Source: Nocardia altamirensis NBRC 108246 (GTDB lineage: Bacteria; Actinomycetota; Actinomycetes; Mycobacteriales; Mycobacteriaceae). From it: DNA of 32,658 bases. The notes beneath the pieces were generated by a model. That model had not been told where the DNA came from. It worked only from the letters and a program-made list of their open reading frames with translations, and did not search any database. Shown here piece after piece: positions 24,701 through 32,587 of the stretch; the first letter of the stretch is position 1; every line of letters starts with the position of its first letter. The DNA is taken from the NCBI RefSeq assembly GCF_001612685.1, contig NZ_BDAY01000112.1, positions 1 to 32,658 of the forward strand, written 5' to 3'. A program made the position numbers and the translations under genes.

Positions 24701-25198
24701 GTGAACAGGAAACCATTGCGCCGTATCGCCCTCGGACTACTGATTTCGACGGCGGCCACGCTGATCATGGCGGGCCCGGGGTGGTCGGACACCGGCATCG
24801 GCAGCATCGACAGCCTCTCCGCGTCCGGCTCCGCCGCGATTCCGCTGCCGAGCTCGCATGGCGTCGGCGCCCTCGCCGCTGCCGTCACGCAGACCGGAAA
24901 GCCGTACCAGTGGGGCGGAACCGGCCCTATTGCCTGGGACTGCTCGGGTCTCGTGCAGTGGGCGTTCCGGCAGGTCGGCGTCCGCATTCCGCGCACGACC
25001 TGGGAGCAGGCCAGGGCAGGCGCGCCCGTCCCGTTCTTCGCCTTGTCGCCCGGCGACGTGGTGGTGCTGAACCGCGACGGCTCCCATGTCGGCATCTACG
25101 CGGGGCTCGGCCAGATCTTCAACGCCTACGACTGGGGCGTCCCGGTCGGACTGAGCCCGCTGCGCCAGTTCGATATCTACGCCATCCGGCGGTTCTGA
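24701..25198 (+). CDS. Secreted NlpC/P60-domain cell wall hydrolase
   Basis: The 165-residue protein has a Sec signal peptide (MNRKPLRRIALGLLISTAA..., probable cleavage near residues 24-30), a short spacer and one NlpC/P60 domain. The catalytic Cys81 is in WDCSGLVQWAF, His129 in GSHVGIY, and Asn141 could be the third polar residue. Family enzymes are endopeptidases cleaving peptidoglycan stem peptides, usually D-Glu to mDAP. It lacks the coiled-coil or PG-binding regions of RipA-type proteins. GTG 24701 has GGAAGGGA seven bases upstream; the frame stays open further 5' but without a signal-like start. It converges on galU with a shared terminator. Confidence 0.88.
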   Translation: MNRKPLRRIALGLLISTAATLIMAGPGWSDTGIGSIDSLSASGSAAIPLPSSHGVGALAAAVTQTGKPYQWGGTGPIAWDCSGLVQWAFRQVGVRIPRTTWEQARAGAPVPFFALSPGDVVVLNRDGSHVGIYAGLGQIFNAYDWGVPVGLSPLRQFDIYAIRRF

Positions 25199-25202
25199 CG
25201 GC

Positions 25203-25238
25203 CGAGCCGCACACCGGCGATCAGCGGTGTGCGGCTCG
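25203..25238. terminator. Bidirectional terminator between nlpC/P60 and galU
   Basis: CGAGCCGCACACCG (25203-25216) and CGGTGTGCGGCTCG (25225-25238) form a perfect 14-bp stem with an eight-base loop. It fills the 46-bp gap between two convergent genes, so it probably ends transcription from both sides. Confidence 0.78.
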
Positions 25239-25244
25239 CGCAGT

Positions 25245-26144
25245 TCAGTGGCCGGTGTCCTCGGCGAGGGTGCGCAGCAGCGGACCGTACTGCGGGTTCG
25301 CCAGCGCCGAGGCGAACTGGGCGACCAGATAGTCGGCCGGGTTGCCGGTGTCGTACCAGCGGCCCTGGATCACCTGGCCGAACACCGGGTTGTTCGCCGC
25401 GTGCACGTTGATCGCGTCGGTCAGGTAGACCTCGCCGGAGCGGTGCTCGTACCAGGCATTGGTCTGCCTGCGCAGTTCCTCGATGATGCCGGGGGTGACC
25501 ACGTAACCGCCGATCGCGGCGAAATCGGAAGGGGCGTCCTCGGGCTTGGGCTTCTCGCGCAGGCCGGTGATCCGCAGCAGGCCGTTGCCCTGGTCGTCGG
25601 CGACGACCGGCACGCCGTACCGCTGCGACTCGGACGGGTCCATCGGCATCAGCGCGAGCACAGGGGCGCCGGTGGCCTCGTAGGCGTCGATCAGCTGCTG
25701 GGCGCGCGGCACCTCGGCGACGAACACGTCGTCGGGCCACAGCACCAGCATCGACTCGTCGCCCAGGTTGCGGGCCGCGTTCAGCACCGGCGTGCCGTTG
25801 CCGTAGGGGCCGTGCTGATCCAGGTAGGTGATGTGACCGAGCCTGGACAACTCGCCGACCTCTTCGACCGCGTCGGCGTATGCGGTTTTTCCGTCCGCGC
25901 GTAGCTGCGCCACCAGGGCCGGATTCGGCCGAAAGTGGTCCTGGATCAACGACTTTCCGCCGCTGACCACGATGGTGATGTCGGTGATGCCCGACGCGAC
26001 CAGCTCGCGGACCGTATGTTCGATCACCGGCTTGTCGCCGACCGGCAGCATCTCCTTCGGGATGGCCTTGGTCAGCGGCAGGAGTCGGGAACCGATACCG
26101 GCGGCCGGGATAACGGCCTTGCGGATCTTCATAGGTCCGATCAT
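25245..26144 (-). CDS. galU: UTP-glucose-1-phosphate uridylyltransferase
   Basis: GalU makes UDP-glucose, precursor of UDP-galactose for the galactan, of trehalose and of other glycans. The 299-residue protein has the nucleotidyltransferase signature PAAGIGSRLLPLTKAIPKEM near the N-terminus followed by KPVIEHTVREL, then the base-binding region, PMDPSESQRYGV, and EVYLTDAI in the sugar-binding site. The frame is open far upstream, but the conserved fold begins at KIRKAVIP. ATG 26144 and ATG 26132 are both possible and neither has a clear ribosome site. It is the only minus-strand gene here with a housekeeping role. The 244 bp upstream (26145-26388) show no clear feature. Confidence 0.92.
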   Translation of the reverse strand: MIGPMKIRKAVIPAAGIGSRLLPLTKAIPKEMLPVGDKPVIEHTVRELVASGITDITIVVSGGKSLIQDHFRPNPALVAQLRADGKTAYADAVEEVGELSRLGHITYLDQHGPYGNGTPVLNAARNLGDESMLVLWPDDVFVAEVPRAQQLIDAYEATGAPVLALMPMDPSESQRYGVPVVADDQGNGLLRITGLREKPKPEDAPSDFAAIGGYVVTPGIIEELRRQTNAWYEHRSGEVYLTDAINVHAANNPVFGQVIQGRWYDTGNPADYLVAQFASALANPQYGPLLRTLAEDTGH

Positions 26145-26388
26145 CACATACGCCGCCGCACGGCAAGGGCGCTCCCCGTGCTTCGCCGACTGTTCACCGA
26201 AGCCGTGTATTGCGCAGACTTCTGTGATATCAGCCCAGGTCAAGGGTGGTTGCATGGTGTGAGGACGTGTTGAGGGGACGCGGCAGCGCGGGCGTGTCTC
26301 GCACAGGCAACTCGCAGTTAGCGCGGAGCCATCGCCGAGCTTCGCTGCCTGCCAGGATCTGTCGGTGGGCGGGCGTAGATTTCCGGTT

Positions 26389-26505
26389 GTGAGCGAGCGA
26401 ACCGTTACCGGCGTGCGTGCGCGGGCCGCGGCGGCGTGCGCGCACCACAGAGCCTGCGCCATGGGGCATGGCGGAGCCGAGCGTCGGGGAGGACGTAGCT
26501 GTGAG
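26389..26505 (+). repeat. MIRU-like interspersed element D (before the TfoX-N gene), diverged
   Basis: GTGAG at 26389 and 26501 bound a 112-bp segment that begins GTGAGCGAGCGAA like the other heads. It carries CGGAGCCGAGCGTC (26472-26485), identical to element B's tail. The middle is unrelated and GC-rich. Unlike the other four, its length (112) breaks the frame rule, and its mini-ORF reads past the next start codon. The tail has drifted to GGGGAGGA (26486-26493), a strong ribosome site ending seven bases before the TfoX-N GTG. No coding gene precedes it, so it is not at a stop/start overlap today. Confidence 0.6.
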
Positions 26506-26842
26506 TACTGACAAGGCGACCGTGGCGGAGTTCCTGGAACAGCTGGAGCCGCTGGATGTCCGGGCCAGGGCCATGTTCGGCGAATACGGCCTGTACTGCG
26601 ACGACAAGCTGGTCGCGTTGATCGCCGACGATCAGTTGCTCGTCAAACCCAGCGCGGCCGCCGCGGATTATGCCGAGGAATCCTGGCTGGTCCCGCCGTA
26701 TCCCGGTGCCAAGCCGTACTTCCGGATCCCGGAGTCGAAGCTCGCCGAGTCGGCCTGGTTGCGTGAGTTCGTGCAGCGCACCGCCGACGTGCTGCCCGCG
26801 CGCGTGCCCAAGCCCAGGAAATCCTCGGCGAAACCGCAGTGA
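26501..26842 (+). CDS. TfoX N-terminal domain protein
   Basis: The 113-residue protein is a stand-alone TfoX_N domain: RAMFGEYGLYCDDKLVALIADDQLLVKPS is the family core, followed by PPYPGAKPYFRIPESKL and a Lys/Pro-rich tail. TfoX regulates competence in gamma-proteobacteria, but stand-alone TfoX_N proteins in Actinobacteria have no known role, so no competence function is claimed. GTG 26501 has GGGGAGGA seven bases upstream; upstream in-frame sequence is element D. The stop overlaps element E, which links it to dinB. Confidence 0.82.
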   Translation: MSTDKATVAEFLEQLEPLDVRARAMFGEYGLYCDDKLVALIADDQLLVKPSAAAADYAEESWLVPPYPGAKPYFRIPESKLAESAWLREFVQRTADVLPARVPKPRKSSAKPQ

Positions 26843-26914
26843 GCGCGCAGCAGCGAGCGAAGCGACAACTTTCGCGCACGACGGAGCGGAGCGTCCGCGA
26901 GGCGAAGCCGTGAG
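26839..26914 (+). repeat. MIRU-like interspersed element E (TfoX-N/dinB junction), 24-codon mini-ORF
   Basis: GTGAG at 26839 and 26910 bound a 71-bp segment with a complete mini-ORF (26839-26913; MSAQQRAKRQL... ending RSVREAKP). Its start overlaps the TfoX-N stop and its TGA overlaps the dinB GTG. About 23 of 27 tail bases (GGAGC...GGCGAAGCC) match element B. GAGG at 26899-26902 sits seven bases before dinB, the same spacing as in elements A and B. Confidence 0.75.
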
Positions 26915-28325
26915 TGGTCGGCATCCTTTCGACCGTGCCGATGCACTCGACGCCGGGCCGCCGGCGGGGCGGGTGGATACGGCGCGCAGGTGGGTGCTGC
27001 ACATCGATATGGATGCCTTCTTCGCTTCCGTCGAACAGCTGACCCGACCAACGTTGCGCGGGCGGCCGGTGCTGGTCGGTGGAACCGGCGGGCGCGGTGT
27101 CGTCGCAGGCGCGAGTTATGAAGCCAGGGTGTACGGCGCGCGGTCGGCGATGCCGATGCATCAGGCGCGCAGGCTGGTCGGGGTCACTGCGGTGGTGGTG
27201 CCGCCGCGCGGCGCCGTGTACGGCGTGCTGAGCGGGCAGGTGTTCGAGGTGCTGCGCAGCCGGATCCCGGTGCTGGAAACGCTGTCGTTCGACGAGGCGT
27301 TCGGTGAGCCCACCGAACTCGTCGGCGCGACCGTGGCGCAGGTGCACGAGTTCTGCGAGGAACTGCGCACCGCGGTGCGCGAACGCACCGGGCTCACCGC
27401 CTCGGTCGGCGCAGGCACCGGCAAGCAACTCGCCAAGATCGCCTCCGGTCTCGCCAAACCCGATGGGATACGGGTGGTTTCGCCCGCCGAGCAGCAGCGG
27501 ATGCTTGCGGCGCTTCCGGTGCGCAAGCTGTGGGGGATCGGCCCGGTGGCCGAGCACAAGCTGCGCTCGCTCGGCATCGAGACCGTCGGCGCCTTCGCCG
27601 ATCTGCCGGAATCCGAGGCGGTTTCGATCCTTGGCGGCAGCGTCGGCGCCGCACTGCATCGGCTGGCGCGCGGCATCGATGATCGCCCGGTCGCCGAACG
27701 GGCCGAGGCCAAACAGATCAGCGCCGAAACTACCTACGAGACCGACATTGTCACGCTCGCGCAGCTGCGGCCCGCCATCGAGGCGATGGCCGCGGCCGCG
27801 CATCGCCGCCTCACCAACGACGGGCGCGCCGCCCGCACCGTGGTGCTCAAGTTGAAGAAGTCCGATATGAGCATCGTGACCCGCTCGTTCACTCTGCCCT
27901 ACGCGACCGAGGACCTCACCACGTTGGCCACCGCCGCGCAGCGCTCCGCGATCGACCCGGCCGAGCTCGGCCCGATCCGGCTGGTCGGCGTCGGCTACGG
28001 CGGGCTGTCCACGGTCCGGCAGGAGTCGCTGTTTCCCGAGCTCGATCAGGCGCCCGTCCTCGAGGACACCGGCTGGGAGCAGACGGCCGAGCCGCCGGAA
28101 ACGGTGGTGCCCGCGCAGCCGGTCGCCGAGGCGTCGGTTCCGCTCTGGCGTTCCGGCATGGATGTCGAACATCCGGAGTACGGCCACGGCTGGGTGCAGG
28201 GCGGCGGATACGGCGTCGTGACGGTGCGTTTCGAGACCCGCTCGACCGGTCCAGGGCCTGCCCATACCTTCGCGGCCGACGATCCGGCGCTGACCAGAGC
28301 CGATCCGATGCACAGTCTGCGGTGA
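26910..28325 (+). CDS. dinB: DNA polymerase IV (Y-family, DinB1-like)
   Basis: DinB performs error-prone translesion synthesis. The 471-residue protein has palm motif HIDMDAFFASVEQ (Asp33, Asp35) and LSFDEAF (Asp128, Glu129), which hold the catalytic metals, then a thumb with helix-hairpin-helix (KLWGIGPVAEHKLRSLGIETVG) and a little-finger domain from about 265. A C-terminal extension with VEHPEYGHGWVQ matches M. tuberculosis DinB1 rather than the shorter DinB2. GTG 26910 is set by element E; the longer upstream frame crosses the element and the TfoX-N gene. In M. tuberculosis ileS and dinB1 are neighbours, so here about 4.8 kb separates an ancestral pair. No LexA box seen. Confidence 0.94.
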   Translation: MSGRHPFDRADALDAGPPAGRVDTARRWVLHIDMDAFFASVEQLTRPTLRGRPVLVGGTGGRGVVAGASYEARVYGARSAMPMHQARRLVGVTAVVVPPRGAVYGVLSGQVFEVLRSRIPVLETLSFDEAFGEPTELVGATVAQVHEFCEELRTAVRERTGLTASVGAGTGKQLAKIASGLAKPDGIRVVSPAEQQRMLAALPVRKLWGIGPVAEHKLRSLGIETVGAFADLPESEAVSILGGSVGAALHRLARGIDDRPVAERAEAKQISAETTYETDIVTLAQLRPAIEAMAAAAHRRLTNDGRAARTVVLKLKKSDMSIVTRSFTLPYATEDLTTLATAAQRSAIDPAELGPIRLVGVGYGGLSTVRQESLFPELDQAPVLEDTGWEQTAEPPETVVPAQPVAEASVPLWRSGMDVEHPEYGHGWVQGGGYGVVTVRFETRSTGPGPAHTFAADDPALTRADPMHSLR

Positions 28326-28519
28326 TCTGACTCGCCGTACACCTCGACATCGCCGGGCGTGGCGCGTACGTTCGCTGCCGACGACATCAGTCAGTCCCGT
28401 GCGGTCCACGTGGTGGTCATGCGTGCCGGTAGCCTGGGTGCTCGTGCAGCGCTGCCGGTCGGGTTGCGGCTGCCGTGGTGGACATGACATGGACCTACTC
28501 GAACGCAAAGGACGAGCAG

Positions 28520-29017
28520 TTGAAGCTTCGTAAGACTGGACGCATCGCGATCGCCGGCCTGGCCATCGTTGCCGCACTGGGCATGACCGCGTGCAGCGAC
28601 GACAAGGACAGCAAGCCCGCCGCCAAGACGTCGACCAGCGCCAAGGCGTCGGCGACCAACAACGCGAACCTGCCGCCGGTCCCGACGGTGGCGCAGCTGA
28701 ACGAGGCGCTGACCAAGGCGCTCGACCCGTCGATTCCCGCCGCCGAGAAGCTCGACAACGTCCAAGGCGCCGAGGCCGACCCCACGCTGCCTTCCCGCCT
28801 GGCCGACGCCGCCAAGGGCGCCGACGTCAAGATCACCGTCACCGACGTGACCCAGTTCGGTGACAGCGTCAACGCCAAGGCCAAGTTCACCGTCAACGGC
28901 CAGGAGAACCCGGTCGACGTGCCGTTCGTCGTGGACAACGGCAAGTGGAAGATTCAGAAGTCCTGGGCCTGCGCGATGCTGACCAACCTCGGCCAGCAGT
29001 CGACCGCCTGCAGCTGA
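28520..29017 (+). CDS. Secreted lipoprotein with MTB12-like C-terminal domain
   Basis: The 165-residue product has a lipoprotein signal MKLRKTGRIAIAGLAIVAAL ending in GMTAC, so Cys25 is the probable lipidated residue, although the lipobox is loose (Met at -3). A low-complexity Lys/Ser/Thr/Ala spacer follows (about 26-50), then PTVAQLNEALTKALDP and a cystatin-like strand pattern ending KFTVNGQE and FVVDNGKWKIQKSW. This resembles the low-molecular-weight antigen MTB12 (CFP-2) of M. tuberculosis. Two cysteines near the C-terminus may form a disulfide. TTG 28520 has AAAGGACGAG just upstream; GTG 28475 would add 15 residues. The 194 bp before it show no clear signal. Confidence 0.75.
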   Translation: MKLRKTGRIAIAGLAIVAALGMTACSDDKDSKPAAKTSTSAKASATNNANLPPVPTVAQLNEALTKALDPSIPAAEKLDNVQGAEADPTLPSRLADAAKGADVKITVTDVTQFGDSVNAKAKFTVNGQENPVDVPFVVDNGKWKIQKSWACAMLTNLGQQSTACS

Positions 29018-29024
29018 TCCACCC

Positions 29025-29068
29025 CGAACGGCCCGGCCCGCGGTGACTGCCGCAGGCCGGGCCGTTCG
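29025..29068 (+). terminator. Terminator after the lipoprotein gene
   Basis: CGAACGGCCCGGCC (29025-29038) and GGCCGGGCCGTTCG (29055-29068) form a perfect 14-bp stem, with an inner GCGG/CCGC helix (29040-29043, 29050-29053) in the loop. It lies eight bases after the stop. The 168 bp to the next gene hold no other clear structure. Confidence 0.78.
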
Positions 29069-29236
29069 ACGTTTCCGCGTGTCCGAAAAGCGGTACCGTG
29101 CCGGAAATAGGAAGTTACCAACGACTTCCGCGCCAGTGACGTTGCCCACCCTCGGTACGCTCGCCGAGGTCGACCGCGCGGTGGCGGTAGCTGCGACACT
29201 GGGTCGTCCGACCATTTCGCGCTAGCATCCACCGTC

Positions 29237-32200
29237 GTGACTCTGAGTGACGCTGTGCGCGAATCCGCCCAACCGTCGGCACAGCGGGGGAATCTGCCGG
29301 AGCGCCTGCCCGGAGCCGCCGCTCCTCGACTCAAGGCGCTGGCCATCGTCAGCGGCCTGATCGCCGTCATTGCGGCGATCTCGATTCCCTTCCTTCCGGT
29401 CCGGCAGGACCAGTCCAGCGTGGCGTGGCCGCAGACGGCTGCGGTGACCTCGGTGACCTCGCCGCTGATCACCTACGCCCCGATGAACCTTTCCGCGCAG
29501 ATCCCCTGCGCCGCCTTCACCGCGCTCGCGGATTCGGGTGGCGTTGTGGTGTCGACGATTCCGCGTCAGTCACCGGATCTGGAGCACTACGGGTTCGTCG
29601 CCAAGGTGGTCGCCGACACGGCGGAGCGGCCGGGCCGGGTGGACGTGGTGTCGCGCAACACGCTGCTGTGGTCGTCGCCGCTGAGCGCGTTGCGCAATCA
29701 GTCCTGTTCGGTGGACATCGAGATGGCCACGCAGCGCAGCACGGTGTCGGCCTCCGGCCTCGCTGACTCGGGCAAGACGTTCACGACCGACATCCGCCCG
29801 CAGGTGGTCGGTGTCTTCAGCGAGCTATCCGGTGCAGCACCGTCCGGGTTGCACGTGAATATTGCTGTCGACTCCCGGTTTTCGTCGTCGCCGACGCCGT
29901 TGAAGCTCATCGTGATCGTGCTGGCCGCGTTGGCCACGCTTGTCGCGTTGGTTGCGCTGTACCGGTTGGACAGCCTCGACGGCCGGAAGTCGAGACGGTT
30001 CCTGCCCACCCGATGGTGGCGATTGCAGCCTGCGGACTATCTGGTGTTCGCCACACTGCTGGTGTGGCATTTCATCGGCGCCAACACCTCCGATGACGGC
30101 TACATCCTCGGGATGGCGCGCGCCGCGCGCAGTTCGGGCTTCATGTCGAACTACTACCGCTGGTTCAGCGTCGACGAAGGCCCGTTCTACACGCCGTACA
30201 CCGACATGATCGGGTTGCTGACCCACGTGTCGTCGGTGAGTCCCTGGGTTCGGTTGCCCACCTTGCTCGTCAGCGTCATCGCCTGGTGGGCGATCAGCCG
30301 GGAGCTGCTGCCTCGGCTCGGTGTCGCCTTGCGGCGCAATGCGGTGGTCGGGTGGACCAGTGCGCTGATGTTCCTCGCGTTCTGGCTGCCCTACAACAAC
30401 GGTCTGCGCGCGGAACCCTTTGTGGCGGTTGGCGTGATCCTCACCTGGGCGTCGGTCGAACGGGCCATCGCGACCCGGCGGGCGCTGCCCTACGCACTGG
30501 CGATCGTCATCGCGGCGTTCACCTTGACCGCGGCACCGTCCGGCCTGATCTGTCTCGGCGCGTTGGCGGCCGGGGCACGCACCATGATCTCGGTGCTCGT
30601 GCAGCGCGCCAAGAACTCCGGCTACCTGACGCTGCTGCTGCCAGTGCTCGCGTCCGGGCTGGTGGTGCTGACCGTGGTCTTCGCGGATCGGACCTTTGCC
30701 GGAGTGCGCGAGATGTTCTTCGTGCACGACAAGATCGGACCCGGCGACGGCGCCGCATGGTTCCTGGAGTTCCTGCGCTATCAGTATCTGCTGCAGCCGA
30801 GCGGTGACGGCTGGCTGACTCGGCGGTTCGGCATGTTCATGATGCTGCTCGGCCTCGTGGTCTGCGCGGTGACCATGCTGCGCCGCGGTGGCCACATTCC
30901 GGGGACCGCTGTCGGGCCGTCGCGGCGGCTCATCGGGATCACCGTCACCGCGATGGTGGTGATGATGTTCTCGCCGACGAAGTGGATTCATCAGTTCGGC
31001 GTCTTCGCCGGCTTGGCCGCGTGCATTGCAGCGCTCACCGCCGTCGCGGTCGGCTCGCGCGTCACGCGGCCGGTGCGCAACCGGGCACTGTTCGCCGCGG
31101 CCGTATTCTTCGGACTGGCACTGACTTTCGTCGGCGCCAACGGTTACTGGTGGGTGTCGGCCTGGCACGTCCCCTGGTGGGACAAGGCGCCGACGGTGGC
31201 CGGTTTCGGCCTGTCGACCTTCGCGGCGGGACTCTCGGTGCTCGCGCTGGTCGTTGCGGCATGGTTCCACGTTCTCCCACAGACCCAGCCGCGTCCCGAC
31301 TCGGTACCGGGGCGGGTTGCGCGGGTCCCTGTCCTCGCGGTGGTCGCCGCCGTCATGGTGTTGTTCGAGGTGCTGTCGATGGCGAAAGCCGCAGTGGCAC
31401 AGTATCCGGCGTATTCGAATGCCCAATCAAACCTGGCTGCAACGGTTTCCGGTGGTTGCGGGCTCGCGGACGAGGTGCTGGTCGAGACCGATCCCAATGC
31501 CGCCGTGCTGCGCCCGCTGACCGGCGATGCCGCCACGGCGCTGGCCGGGAGCGATTCGACCGGGTTCACCCCGAACGGAGTGGCGACCGACCTCACCTCC
31601 GACGAGATCGAGTCCACAACGGGTAAGGCGAATTCCGTCACCAGCGCCGACTCCGGTGAGGTCACCGACCCGAAGGCGGGCTCGAAGTCGCCGGGCTCGG
31701 AGACCGGCACGTCGACGGGCGCCGGGATCAACGGCAGCAGCGTTCCGCTGCCCTTCGGTTTGGATCCGGCGACCGTCCCGGTGCTCGGTAGCTATCGGGA
31801 AGGCACCCAACAGCCAGCTGAGCTCACCACCGGGTGGTATCTACTTCCCAAGGACGACAAGGGAAGCCGGGGCCCGATCATCTCGATCGCGGCCGCCGGG
31901 CGGATCCGGCATGTCGACAGCGACGGCATCGTGCACCCCGGTCAAGAGCTGCGCGTCGAGTACGGCCGCGCGGGAGCTGACGGCACGGCCGTCGCACTCG
32001 GCCAGGTGGACCCGATCGACATCGGGCCGTCGCCGACGTGGCGCAACATGCGGGTGCCGCTCGACTGGCTGCCCGGTGACGCGAACGTCGTGCGAATCGT
32101 CGCCAGCGACAAGGATCTCGGCAAGGATCAGTGGCTCGCGGTGACCCCGCCGCGGGTGCCGCAGCTGAAAACCCTGACCGCCGTTGTCGGTTCGAAGACG

Positions 32201-32551
32201 CCGGTCCTGCTCGACTGGGAGGTCGCCATGACCTACCCATGCCAGAACCTGGTGCCGACCTACGCGGGCGTCAGCGACCTGCCCGGCTACCGGATCCTGC
32301 CGGATCGCAACGGCGCGACCATCACCAACCTCTGGCAGGCCCACGACGGCGGCGGCCCCCTCGGCTGGACCCAGCTCTTGTTCACCGCCAGGGCCCTACC
32401 CGCCTACCTGAACAACGACTGGTCCCGAGACTGGGGCTCGATCGAGCAGTACCTCCCCCTCGACCCCAACGCCCAACCCGCCAAGGTCTCCATCGCCGAA
32501 ACCCAACGCTGGGGCACCTGGACCCCCGGCCACATCAACACCACCTGGTGA
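29237..32551 (+). CDS. emb: Emb-family membrane arabinosyltransferase (EmbC/EmbB-like)
   Basis: Emb enzymes transfer arabinofuranose from decaprenyl phosphoarabinose to arabinogalactan or lipoarabinomannan. The 1104-residue protein has a first membrane helix at about 33-53, an extracellular N-terminal carbohydrate-binding region (to about 215), a GT-C multi-helix core (about 220-720) and a soluble C-terminal carbohydrate-binding domain. GANTSDDGYILGMAR at 281-295 holds the catalytic DD pair (Asp286, Asp287). MSNYYRWF, DEGPF and WWAISRELLPRLG look closer to EmbC/EmbB than EmbA, but the member is not resolved. A Ser/Thr/Gly-rich insert lies near residues 790-840. No other emb gene precedes it. 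It is the likely ethambutol target type; sensitivity is not predicted. GTG 29237 lacks a clear ribosome site. Confidence 0.92.
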   Translation: MTLSDAVRESAQPSAQRGNLPERLPGAAAPRLKALAIVSGLIAVIAAISIPFLPVRQDQSSVAWPQTAAVTSVTSPLITYAPMNLSAQIPCAAFTALADSGGVVVSTIPRQSPDLEHYGFVAKVVADTAERPGRVDVVSRNTLLWSSPLSALRNQSCSVDIEMATQRSTVSASGLADSGKTFTTDIRPQVVGVFSELSGAAPSGLHVNIAVDSRFSSSPTPLKLIVIVLAALATLVALVALYRLDSLDGRKSRRFLPTRWWRLQPADYLVFATLLVWHFIGANTSDDGYILGMARAARSSGFMSNYYRWFSVDEGPFYTPYTDMIGLLTHVSSVSPWVRLPTLLVSVIAWWAISRELLPRLGVALRRNAVVGWTSALMFLAFWLPYNNGLRAEPFVAVGVILTWASVERAIATRRALPYALAIVIAAFTLTAAPSGLICLGALAAGARTMISVLVQRAKNSGYLTLLLPVLASGLVVLTVVFADRTFAGVREMFFVHDKIGPGDGAAWFLEFLRYQYLLQPSGDGWLTRRFGMFMMLLGLVVCAVTMLRRGGHIPGTAVGPSRRLIGITVTAMVVMMFSPTKWIHQFGVFAGLAACIAALTAVAVGSRVTRPVRNRALFAAAVFFGLALTFVGANGYWWVSAWHVPWWDKAPTVAGFGLSTFAAGLSVLALVVAAWFHVLPQTQPRPDSVPGRVARVPVLAVVAAVMVLFEVLSMAKAAVAQYPAYSNAQSNLAATVSGGCGLADEVLVETDPNAAVLRPLTGDAATALAGSDSTGFTPNGVATDLTSDEIESTTGKANSVTSADSGEVTDPKAGSKSPGSETGTSTGAGINGSSVPLPFGLDPATVPVLGSYREGTQQPAELTTGWYLLPKDDKGSRGPIISIAAAGRIRHVDSDGIVHPGQELRVEYGRAGADGTAVALGQVDPIDIGPSPTWRNMRVPLDWLPGDANVVRIVASDKDLGKDQWLAVTPPRVPQLKTLTAVVGSKTPVLLDWEVAMTYPCQNLVPTYAGVSDLPGYRILPDRNGATITNLWQAHDGGGPLGWTQLLFTARALPAYLNNDWSRDWGSIEQYLPLDPNAQPAKVSIAETQRWGTWTPGHINTTW

Positions 32552-32587
32552 CCTAGCCGACCCCGAATCGCACCGTTTCTGTAGATC

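Noticed and set aside
28326..28474. Possible remnant of duplicated dinB 3' end after the dinB stop
   Set aside because: Only a short stretch (TTCGC-GCCGACGA) resembles the gene end; too short to separate from chance.
29825..31426. 533-residue minus-strand open frame across emb
   Set aside because: Antisense shadow of the Emb coding sequence; Arg/His/Gln-rich with no recognisable motif.
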